Source: Taudactylus pleione
Taxonomy: Eukaryota; Chordata; Amphibia; Anura; Myobatrachidae
NCBI GenBank assembly: GCA_031769625.1
Contig: JAUIMM010001247.1
Span: 496,501 to 560,500 of the forward strand
Direction of reading: 5' to 3'
Length of the DNA: 64,000 nucleotides
In this document: positions 15,409 to 27,424 of the stretch, one piece after another
Layout: each line of letters starts with the position of its first letter
Numbering within the stretch: position 1 is the first letter of the stretch
The notes under the pieces: model-generated
Database searches by the model: none
What the model saw: the letters and a program-made list of their open reading frames with translations, nothing else
Told to the model about the DNA's origin: nothing
Translations under genes and position numbers: made by a program

Positions 15409-16933
15409 CACACACCCTGCCCTATCACCCCCATAGTAGTAGCAGCAATGAGTGGGCACACACCACCTGCCCTATCACCCCCATAGTAGTAGCAGCAATG
15501 AATGGGCACACACTAGCTGCCCTATCACCCCCATAGTAGTAGCAGCAATGAGTGGGCACACACTACCTGCCCTATCACCTCCATAGTAGTAGCAGCAATG
15601 ATTGGGCACACACTAGCTGCCCTATCACCCCCATAGTAGTAGCAGCAATGAGTGGGCACACACTACCTGCCCTATCACCTCCATAGTAGTAGCAGCAATG
15701 AGTGGGCACACACTAGCTGCCCTATCACCCCCATAGTAGTAGCTGCAATGAGTGGGCACACACTACCTGCCCTATCACCCCCATAGTAGTAACAGCAATG
15801 AGTGGGCACACACTACCTGCCCTATCACCCCCATAGTAGTAGCAGCAATAAGTGGGCACACACTACCTGCCCTATCACCCCCATAGTAGTAGCAGCAATG
15901 AGTGGGCACACACAATCTGCCCTATCACCCCCATAGTAGTAGCAGCAATGAGTGGGCACACACTACCTGCCCTATCACCCCCATAGTAGTAGCAGCAATA
16001 AGTGGGCACACATACCCTGCCCTATCACCCCCATAGTAGTAGCAGCAATGAGTGGGCACACACTACCTGCCCTATCACCCCCATAGTAGTAGCAGCAATG
16101 AGTGGGCACACACTACCTACCCTATCACCCCCATAGTAGTAGCAGCAATGAGTGGGCACACACTACCTGCCAAATCACCCAGATAGTAGTAGCAGCAGTG
16201 TGTGGGCACACACTACCTGCCCTATCACCTCCATAGTAGTAGCAGCAATGAGAGGGCACACACTACCTGCCCTATCACCCCCATAGTAGTAGCAGCAATG
16301 AGTGGGCACACACTAGCTGCCCTATCACCCCCATAGTAGTAGCAGCAATGAGTGGGCAAACACTACCTGCCCTATCACCCAGATAGTTGTAGCAGCAGTG
16401 AGTGGGCACACACTACCTGCCATATCACCCGCATAGTAGTAGCAGCAATGAGTGGGCATACACTACCTGCCCTATCACCCCTATAGTAGAAGCAGCAATG
16501 AGTGGGCACACACTACCTGCCGTATCACCCCCATAGTAGTAGCAGCAATGAGTGGACACAAACTACCTGCCCTATCACCCCCATAGTAGTAGCTGCAATG
16601 AGTGGGCACACACTACCTGCCCTATCAACCCCATAGTAGAAGCAGCAATGAGTGGGCACACACTACCTGCCCTATCACCCCCACAGTAGTAGCAGCAATG
16701 AGTGGGCACACACTACCTTCCCTATCACCCCCATAGTAGTAGCAGCAATGAATGGGCACACACCACCTGCCCTATCACCCCCATAGTAGTAGCAGCAATG
16801 AGTGGGCACACACCACCTGCCCTATCACCCCCATAGTAGTAGCAGCAATGAATGGGCACACACTAGCTGCCCTATCACCCCCAAAGTAGTAGCAGCAATG
16901 AGTGGGCACACACTACCTGCCCTATCACCCCCA

Positions 16934-19709
16934 TAGTAGTAGTAGTAGTAGCAGCAATGAGTGGGCACACACTACCTGCCCTATCACCCCCATAGTAGTA
17001 GCAGCAATGAGTGGGCACACACTAGCTGCCCTATCACCCCCATAGTAGTAGCAGCAATGAGTGGGCACACACTACCTGCCCTATCACCCCCATAGTAGTA
17101 GCAGCAATGAGTGGGCACACACTACCTGCCCTATCACCCCCAAAGTAGTAGCAGCAAGGAGTGGGCACACACTACCTGCCCTATCACCCCCATAGTAGTA
17201 GCAGCAATGAGTGGGCACACACTACCTGCCCTATCACCTCCATAGTAGTAGCAGCAATGATTGGGCACACACTACCTGCCATATCACCCCCATAGTAGTA
17301 GCAGCAATGAGTGGGCACACACTACCTGCCCTATCACCTCCATAGTAGTAGCAGCAATGAGTGGGCACACACTAGCTGCCCTATCACCCCAATAGTAGTA
17401 GCTGCAATGAGTGGGCACACACTACCTGCCCTATCACCCCCATAGTAGTAGCAGCAATGAGTGGGCACACACTACCTGCCCTATCACCCCCACAGTAGTA
17501 GCAGCAATGAGTGGGCACACACTACCTGCCCTATCACCCCCATAGTAGTAGCAGCAATGAGTGGGCACACACAATCTGCCCTATCACCCCCATAGTAGTA
17601 GCAGCAATGAGTGGGCACACACTACCTGCCCTATCACCCCCATAGTAGTAGCAGCAATAAGTGGGCACACACTACCTGCCCTATCACCCCCATAGTATTA
17701 GAAGCAATGAGTGGGCACACACTACCTGCCTTATCACCCCCATAGTAGTAGCAGCAATGAGTGGGCACACACTACCTGCCTTATCACCCCCATAGTAGTA
17801 GCAGCAATGAGTGGGCACACACTACCTGCCCTATCACCCCCATAGTAGTAGCAGCAATGAGTGGGCACACACTACCTGCCCTATCACCCCCATAGTAGTA
17901 GCTGCAATGAGTGGGCACACATTAGCTGCCGTATCACCCCCATAGTAGTAGCAGCAATGAGTGGGCACACACTACCTGCCCTATCACCACCATAGTAGTA
18001 GCAGCAATGAGTGGGCACACACTACCTGCCCTATCACCCCCATAGTAGTAGCAGAATTGAGTGGGCACACACTACCTGTCCTATCACCCAGATAGTAGTA
18101 GCAGCAGTGAGTGGTCACACACTACCTGCCCTATCACCTCCATAGTAGTAGCAGCAGTGAGTGGTCACTCACTACCTGCCCTATCACCTCCATAGTAGTA
18201 GCAGCAGTGAGTGGTCACACACTACCTGCCCTATCACCTCCATAGTAGAAGCAGCAATGAGTGGGCACACACTAGCTGCCCTATCACCCCCATAGTTGTA
18301 GCAGCAATGAGTGGGCACACACTACCTGCCCTATCACCCAGATAGTAGTAGCAGCAGTGAGTGGGCACACACTACCTGCCCTATCACCCGCATAGTAGTA
18401 GCAGCAATGAGTGGGCACACACTACCTGCCCTATCACCCCCATAGTGGAAGCAGCAATGAGTGGGCACACACTACCTGCCGTATCACCCCCATAGTAGTA
18501 GCAGCAATGAGTGGGCACAAACTACCTGCCGTATCACCCCCTTAGTAGTAGCAGCAATGAGTGGGCACAAACTACCTGCCCTATCACCCCCATAGTAGTA
18601 GCAGCAATGAGTGTGCACACACTACCTGCCCTATCTTCCCCATAGTAGTTGCAGCAATGAGTGGGCACACACTACCTGCCCTATCACCCCCATAGTAGTA
18701 GCAGCAATGAGTGGGCACACACTACCTGCCCTATCACCCCCATAGTAGTAGCAGCAATGAGTGGGCACACACTAGCTGCCCTATCACCCCCATAGTAGTA
18801 GCAGCAATGAGTGGGCACACACTACCTGCCCTATCAACCCCATAGTAGTAGCAGCAATGAGTGGGCACACACTACCTTCCCTATCACCCCCATAGTAGTA
18901 GCAGCAATGAGTGGGCACACACCACCTGCCCTATCACCCCCATAGTAGTAGCAGCAATGAGTGGGCACACACCACCTGCCCTATCACCCCCATAGTAGTA
19001 GCAGCAATGAATGGGCACACACCACCTGCCCTATCACCCCCATAGTAGTAGCAGCAATGAGTGGGCTCACACCACCTGCACTATCACCCCCATAGTAGTA
19101 GCAGCAATGAGTGGGCACACACCACCTGCCCTATCACCCCCATAGTAGTAGCAGCAATGAGTGGGCACACACTACCTGCCCTATCACCCCCATAGTAGTA
19201 GCAGCAATGAGTGGGCACACACTACCTGCCCTATCACCCCCATAGTAGTAGCAGCAATGAGTGGGCACACACTAGCTGCCCTAACACCCCCATAGTAGTA
19301 GAAGCAATGAGTGGGCACACACTACCTGCCCTGTCACCCCCAAAGTAGTAGCAGCAATGAGTGGGCACACACTACCTGCCCTGTCACCCCCATAGTATTA
19401 GCAGCAATGAGTGGGCACACACTACCTGCCCTATCACCCCCATAGTAGTAGCAGCAATGAGTGGGCACACACTAGCACTAGCTGCCCTATCACCTCCATA
19501 GTAGTAGCAGCAATGAGTGGGCACACACTACCTGCCCTATCACCCCCATAGTAGTAGTAGTACCAGCAATGAGTGGGCACAAACTACCTGCCCTATCAGC
19601 CCCATAGTAGTAGCAGCAATGAGTGGGCACACGCTACCTGCCCTATCACCCCCATAGTAATAGTAGTAGCAGCAATGAGTGGGCACAAACTACCTGCCCT
19701 ATCACCCCC
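16934..19709. repeat. Array A 5175-bp offset duplication, right copy
   Basis: Right-hand partner of 11759-14534. Differences from the left copy include CAAAG for CATAG near 17150, GTAGAAGC for GTAGCAGC near 19300 and ATAATAG for ATAGTAG near 19657. Similarity stops at 19709/14534, where the left copy switches to a CCCTTAG unit and this copy goes on with CCCATAG units. Confidence 0.88.
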
Positions 19710-22700
19710 ATAGTAGTAGCAGCAATGAGTGGGCACACACTACCTGCCCTATCACCCCCATAGTAGTAGCAGCAAAGAGTGGACACACACTACCTGCCCC
19801 ATCAGCCCCATAGTAGTAGCAGCAACGAGTGGGCACACACTACCTGCCCCATCACCCCCATAGTAGTAGCAGCAATGAGTGGGCACACACTACCTTCCCT
19901 ATCACCCCCATAGTAGTAGCAGCAATGAGTGGGCACAAACTACCTGCCCTATCAGCCCCATAGTAGTAGCAGCAATGAGTGGGCACACGCTACCTGCCCT
20001 ATCACCCCCATAGTAGTAGTAGTAGCAGCAATGATTGGGCACAAACTACCTGCCCTATCACCCCCATAGTAGTAGCAGCAATGAGTGGGCACACACTACC
20101 TGCCCTATCACCCCCATAGTAGTAGCAGCAATGAGTGGGCACACACTACCTGCCCTATCAGCTCCATAGTAGTAGCAGCAATGAGTGGGCACACACTACC
20201 TGCCCTGTCACCCCCATAGTAGTAGCAGCAATGAGTGGGCACACACTACCTGCCCTATCACCCCCATAGTAGTAGCAGCAATGAGTGGGCACACAAGCTG
20301 CCCTATCACCCCCATAGTAGTAGCAGCAATGAGTGGGCACACACTACCTGCCCTATCACCCCCATAGTAGTAGCAGCAATGAGTGGGCACACACTAGCTG
20401 CCCTATCACCCCCAAAGTAGTAGCAATGAGTGGGCACACATTACCTGCTCTATCACCCCCATAGCAGTAACAGCAATGAGTGTTCACACACTAGCTGCCC
20501 TATCACCCCCATAGTAGTAGCAGTAATGAGTGGGCACACACTACGTGCCCTATCACCCCCATAGTAGTAGCAGCAATGAGTGGGCACACACTACCTGCCC
20601 TATCACCCCCATAGTAGTAGCAGCAATGAGTGGGCACACACTACCTGCCCTATCACCCCCGTAGCAGTAGCAGCAATGAGTGGGCACGCACTTCCTGCCC
20701 TGTCACCCCCATAGTAGTAGTAGAAATGAGTGGGCACACACTACCTGCCCTATCACACCCATAGTAGTAGCAGCAATGAGTGTGTACACATTAGCTGCCC
20801 TATCACCCCCATAGTAGTAGCAGTGATTGGGCACACAATACCTGCCCTGTCACCCCCATAGTAGTAGCAGCAATGAGTGGGCACACACTGTCTGCCCTGT
20901 CACCTCCATAGTAGTATCAGCAATGAGTGGGCACACACTACCTGCCCTATCACCCCCATAGTAGTAGCAGCAATGAGTGGGCACACACTACCTGCCCTAT
21001 CACCCCCATAGTAGTAGCAGCAATAAGTGGGCACACACTAGCTGCCCTATCACCCCCATAGTAGTAGCAGCAATGAGTGGGCACACACTACCTGCCCTAT
21101 CACCCCCATAGTCGTAGCAGCAAAGAGTGGGCTCACACTACCTGCCCTATCACCCCCATAGTAGTAGCAGCAATGAGTGGGCACACACTACCTGCCCTAT
21201 CACCCCCATAGTAGTAGCAGCAATGAGTGGGCACACACTAGCTGCCCTATCACCCCCATAGTAGTAGAAGCAATGAGTGGGCACACACTACCTGCCCTAT
21301 CACCCCCATAGTAGTAGCAGCAATGTGTGGGCACACACTACCTGCCCTATCACCCCCATAGAAGTAGCAGCAATGAGTGGGCACACACTACCTGCCCTAT
21401 CAACCCCATAGTAGTAGCAGCAATGAGTGGGCACACACTACCTGCCCTATCACCCCCATAGTAGTAGCAGCAATGAGTGGGCACACACCACCTGCCCTAT
21501 CAACCCCATAGTAGTAGCAGCAATGAGTGGGCACACACTACCTTCCCTATCACCCCCATAGTAGTAGCAGCAATGAGTGGGCACACACCACCTGCCCTAT
21601 CACCCCCATAGTAGTAGCAGCAATGAGTGGGCACACACCACCTGCCCTATCACCCCCATAGTAGTAGCAGCAATGAATGGGCACACACCACCTGCCCTAT
21701 CACCCCCATAGTAGTAGCAGCAATGAGTGGGCTCACACCACCTGCACTATCACCCCCATAGTAGTAGCAGCAATGAGTGGGCACACACCACCTGCCCTAT
21801 CACCCCCATAGTAGTAGCAGCAATGAGTGGGCACACACTACCTGCCCTATCACCCCCATAGTAGTAGCAGCAATGAGTGGGCACACACTACCTGCCCTAT
21901 CACCCCCATAGTAGTAGCAGCAATGAGTGGGCACACACTAGCTGCCCTAACACCCCCATAGTAGTAGCAGCAATGAGTGGGCACACACTACCTGCCCTGT
22001 CACCCCCAAAGTAGTAGCAGCAATGAGTGGGCACACACTACCTGCCCTGTCACCCCCATAGTATTAGCAGCAATGAGTGGGCACACACTACCTGCCCTAT
22101 CACCCCCATAGTAGTAGCAGCAATGAGTGGGCACACACTAGCACTAGCTGCCCTATCACCTCCATAGTAGTAGCAGCAATGAGTGGGCACACACTACCTG
22201 CCCTATCACCCCCATAGTAGTAGTAGTACCAGCAATGAGTGGGCACAAACTACCTGCCCTATCAGCCCCATAGTAGTAGCAGCAATGAGTGGGCACACGC
22301 TACCTGCCCTATCACCCCCATAGTAGTAGTAGTAGCAGCAATGAGTGGGCACAAACTACCTGCCCTATCACCCCCATAGTAGTAGCAGCAATGAGTGGGC
22401 ACACACTACCTGCCCTATCACCCCCATAGTAGTAGTAGTACCAGCAATGAGTGGGCACAAACTACCTGCCCTATCAGCCCCATAGTAGTAGCAGCAATGA
22501 GTGGGCACACGCTACCTGCCCTATCACCCCCATAGTAGTAGTAGTAGCAGCAATGAGTGGGCACAAACTACCTGCCCTATCACCCCCATAGTAGTAGCAG
22601 CAATGAGTGGGCACACACTACCTGCCCTATCACCCCCATAGTAGTAGCAGCAAAGAGTGGACACACACTACCTGCCCCATCAGCCCCATAGTAGTAGCAG

Positions 22701-22770
22701 CAACGAGTGGGCACACACTACCTGCCCCATCACCCCCATAGTAGTAGCAGCAATGAGTGGGCACACACTA

Positions 22771-24072
22771 CCTTCCCTATCACCCCCATAGTAGTAGCAG
22801 CAATGAGTGGGCACAAACTACCTGCCCTATCAGCCCCATAGTAGTAGCAGCAATGAGTGGGCACACGCTACCTGCCCTATCACCCCCATAGTAGTAGTAG
22901 TAGCAGCAATGATTGGGCACAAACTACCTGCCCTATCACCCCCATAGTAGTAGCAGCAATGAGTGGGCACACACTACCTGCCCTATCACCCCCATAGTAG
23001 TAGCAGCAATGAGTGGGCACACACTACCTGCCCTATCAGTTCCATAGTAGTAGCAGCAATGAGTGGGCACACACTACCTGCCCTGTCACCCCCATAGTAG
23101 TAGCAGCAATGAGTGGGCACACACTACCTGCCCTATCACCCCCATAGTAGTAGCAGCAATGAGTGGGCACACAAGCTGCCCTATCACCCCCATAGTAGTA
23201 GCAGCAATGAGTGGGCACACACTAGCTGCCCTATCACCCCCAAAGTAGTAGCAATGAGTGGGCACACATTACCTGCTCTATCACCCCCATAGCAGTAGCA
23301 GCAATGAGTGTTCACACACTAGCTGCCCTATCACCCCCATAGTAGTAGCAGTAATGAGTGGGCACACACTACGTGCCCTATCACCCCCATAGTAGTAGCA
23401 GCAATGAGTGGGCACACACTACCTTCCCTATCACCCCCATAGTAGTAGCAGCAATGAGTGGGCACAAACTACCTGCCCTATCAGCCCCATAGTAGTAGCA
23501 GCAATGAGTGGGCACACGCTACCTGCCCTATCACCCCCATAGTAGTAGTAGTAGCAGCAATGATTGGGCACAAACTACCTGCCCTATCACCCCCATAGTA
23601 GTAGCAGCAATGAGTGGGCACACACTACCTGCCCTATCACCCCCATAGTAGTAGCAGCAATGAGTGGGCACACACTACCTGCCCTATCAGCTCCATAGTA
23701 GTAGCAGCAATGAGTGGGCACACACTACCTGCCCTGTCACCCCCATAGTAGTAGCAGCAATGAGTGGGCACACACTACCTGCCCTATCACCCCCATAGTA
23801 GTAGCAGCAATGAGTGGGCACACAAGCTGCCCTATCACCCCCATAGTAGTAGCAGCAATGAGTGGGCACACACTAGCTGCCCTATCACCCCCAAAGTAGT
23901 AGCAATGAGTGGGCACACATTACCTGCTCTATCACCCCCATAGCAGTAGCAGCAATGAGTGTTCACACACTAGCTGCCCTATCACCCCCATAGTAGTAGC
24001 AGTAATGAGTGGGCACACACTACGTGCCCTATCACCCCCATAGTAGTAGCAGCAATGAGTGGGCACACACTA
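22771..24072. repeat. 651-bp tandem duplication inside array A
   Basis: Copies are 22771-23421 and 23422-24072. Both start at a CCTTCCC unit and contain the AAACTACC, ACACGCTACC, expanded TAG run, TCAG-type and ACACAAGCTGCC units in the same order. The length is 13 units plus 1 bp, so the indels of single units are duplicated with it. Confidence 0.88.
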
Positions 24073-24301
24073 CCTGCCCTATCACCCCCATAGTAGTAGC
24101 AGCAATGAGTGGGCACACACTACCTGCCCTATCACCCCCGTAGCAGTAGCAGCAATGAGTGGGCACGCACTTCCTGCCCTGTCACCCCCATAGTAGTAGT
24201 AGAAATGAGTGGGCACACACTACCTGCCCTATCACACCCATAGTAGTAGCAGCAATGAGTGTGTACACATTAGCTGCCCTATCACCCCCATAGTAGTAGC
24301 A

Positions 24302-25795
24302 GTGATTGGGCACACAATACCTGCCCTGTCACCCCCATAGTAGTAGCAGCAATGAGTGGGCACACACTGTCTGCCCTGTCACCTCCATAGTAGTATCAGC
24401 AATGAGTGGGCACACACTACCTGCCCTATCACCCCCATAGTAGTAGCAGCAATGAGTGGGCACACACTACCTGCCCTATCACCCCCATAGTAGTAGCAGC
24501 AATAAGTGGGCACACACTAGCTGCCCTATCACCCCCATAGTAGTAGCAGCAATGAGTGGGCACACACTACCTGCCCTATCACCCCCATAGTCGTAGCAGC
24601 AAAGAGTGGGCTCACACTACCTGCCCTATCACCCCCATAGTAGTAGCAGCAATGAGTGGGCACACACTACCTGCCCTATCACCCCCATAGTAGTAGCAGC
24701 AATGAGTGGGCACACACTAGCTGCCCTATCACCCCCATAGTAGTAGAAGCAATGAGTGGGCACACACTACCTGCCCTATCACCCCCATAGTAGTAGCAGC
24801 AATGTGTGGGCACACACTACCTGCCCTATCACCCCCATAGAAGTAGCAGCAATGAGTGGGCACACACTACCTGCCCTATCAACCGCATAGTAGTAGCAGC
24901 AATGAGTGGGCACACACTACCTGCCCTATCACCCCCATAGTAGTAGCAGCAATGAGTGGGCACACACCACCTGCCCTATCAACCCCATAGTAGTAGCAGC
25001 AATGAGTGGGCACACACTACCTTCCCTATCACCCCCATAGTAGTAGCAGTGATTGGGCACACAATACCTGCCCTGTCACCCCCATAGTAGTAGCAGCAAT
25101 GAGTGGGCACACACTGTCTGCCCTGTCACCTCCATAGTAGTATCAGCAATGAGTGGGCACACACTACCTGCCCTATCACCCCCATAGTAGTAGCAGCAAT
25201 GAGTGGGCACACACTACCTGCCCTATCACCCCCATAGTAGTAGCAGCAATAAGTGGGCACACACTAGCTGCCCTATCACCCCCATAGTAGTAGCAGCAAT
25301 GAGTGGGCACACACTACCTGCCCTATCACCCCCATAGTCGTAGCAGCAAAGAGTGGGCTCACACTACCTGCCCTATCACCCCCATAGTAGTAGCAGCAAT
25401 GAGTGGGCACACACTACCTGCCCTATCACCCCCATAGTAGTAGCAGCAATGAGTGGGCACACACTAGCTGCCCTATCACCCCCATAGTAGTAGAAGCAAT
25501 GAGTGGGCACACACTACCTGCCCTATCACCCCCATAGTAGTAGCAGCAATGTGTGGGCACACACTACCTGCCCTATCACCCCCATAGAAGTAGCAGCAAT
25601 GAGTGGGCACACACTACCTGCCCTATCAACCCCATAGTAGTAGCAGCAATGAGTGGGCACACACTACCTGCCCTATCACCCCCATAGTAGTAGCAGCAAT
25701 GAGTGGGCACACACCACCTGCCCTATCAACCCCATAGTAGTAGCAGCAATGAGTGGGCACACACTACCTTCCCTATCACCCCCATAGTAGTAGCA
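24302..25795. repeat. 747-bp tandem duplication inside array A
   Basis: Copies are 24302-25048 and 25049-25795. The junction is seen at 25049, where a CCTTCCC unit is followed directly by the shortened AGCAGTGATTGGG unit. The AAAGAGTGGGCTCACAC variant recurs at 24601 and 25348, exactly 747 bp apart. One base difference noted is CAACCGC near 24882 against CAACCCC near 25629. Confidence 0.88.
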
Positions 25796-27424
25796 GCAAT
25801 GAGTGGGCACACACCACCTGCCCTATCACCCCCATAGTAGTAGCAGCAATGAGTGGGCACACACCACCTGCCCTATCACCCCCATAGTAGTAGCAGCAAT
25901 GAATGGGCACACACCACCTGCCCTATCACCCCCATAGTAGTAGCAGCAATGAGTGGGCTCACACCACCTGCACTATCACCCCCATAGTAGTAGCAGCAAT
26001 GAGTGGGCACACACCACCTGCCCTATCACCCCCATAGTAGTAGCAGCAATGAGTGGGCACACACTACCTGCCCTATCACCCCCATAGTAGTAGCAGCAAT
26101 GAGTGGGCACACACTACCTGCCCTATCACCCCCATAGTAGTAGCAGCAATGAGTGGGCACACACTAGCTGCCCTAACACCCCCATAGTAGTAGCAGCAAT
26201 GAGTGGGCACACACTACCTGCCCTGTCACCCCCAAAGTAGTAGCAGCAATGAGTGGGCACACACTACCTGCCCTGTCACCCCCATAGTATTAGCAGCAAT
26301 GAGTGGGCACACACTACCTGCCCTATCACCCCCATAGTAGTAGCAGCAATGAGTGGGCACACACTAGCACTAGCTGCCCTATCACCTCCATAGTAGTAGC
26401 AGCAATGAGTGGGCACACACTACCTGCCCTATCACCCCCATAGTAGTAGCAGCAATGAGTGGGCACACACTACCTGCCCTATCAGCTCCATAGTAGTAGC
26501 AGCAATGAGTGGGCACACACTACCTGCCCTGTCACCCCCATAGTAGTAGCAGCAATGAGTGGGCACACACTACCTGCCCTATCACCCCCATAGTAGTAGC
26601 AGCAATGAGTGGGCACACAAGCTGCCCTATCACCCCCATAGTAGTAGCAGCAATGAGTGGGCACACACTACCTGCCCTATCACCCCCATAGTAGTAGCAG
26701 CAATGAGTGGGCACACACTAGCTGCCCTATCACCCCCAAAGTAGTAGCAATGAGTGGGCACACATTACCTGCTCTATCACCCCCATAGCAGTAGCAGCAA
26801 TGAGTGTTCACACACTAGTTGCCCTATCACCCCCATAGTAGTAGCAGTAATGAGTGGGCACACACTACGTGCCCTATCACCCCCATAGTAGTAGCAGCAA
26901 TGAGTGGGCACACACTACCTGCCCTATCACCCCCATAGTAGTAGCAGCAATGAGTGGGCACACACTACCTGCCCTATCACCCCCGTAGCAGTAGCAGCAA
27001 TGAGTGGGCACGCACTTCCTGCCCTGTCACCCCCATAGTAGTAGTAGAAATGAGTGGGCACACACTACCTGCCCTATCACACCCATAGTAGTAGCAGCAA
27101 TGAGTGTGTACACATTAGCTGCCCTATCACCCCCATAGTAGTAGCAGTGATTGGGCACACAATACCTGCCCTGTCACCCCCATAGTAGTAGCAGCAATGA
27201 GTGGGCACACACTGTCTGCCCTGTCACCTCCATAGTAGTATCAGCAATGAGTGGGCACACACTACCTGCCCTATCACCCCCATAGTAGTAGCAGCAATGA
27301 GTGGGCACACACTACCTGCCCTATCACCCCCATAGTAGTAGCAGCAATAAGTGGGCACACACTAGCTGCCCTATCACCCCCATAGTAGTAGCAGCAATGA
27401 GTGGGCACACACTACCTGCCCTAT

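Larger units (their letters stand above)
19710..27424. repeat. Array A higher-order block 3, mosaic of duplicated segments
   Basis: The segment is a patchwork of copies. The CACTAGCACTAGCTGC landmark recurs at 22142 and 26368. Units with CCTTCCC and then AAACTACC link 19893 to 22771 (offset 2878). A shortened unit that lost CAA, reading AGCAGTGATTGGGC, occurs at about 20823, 24302, 25049 and 27148. Offsets change abruptly between landmarks, as expected from repeated unequal exchange. Confidence 0.8.
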
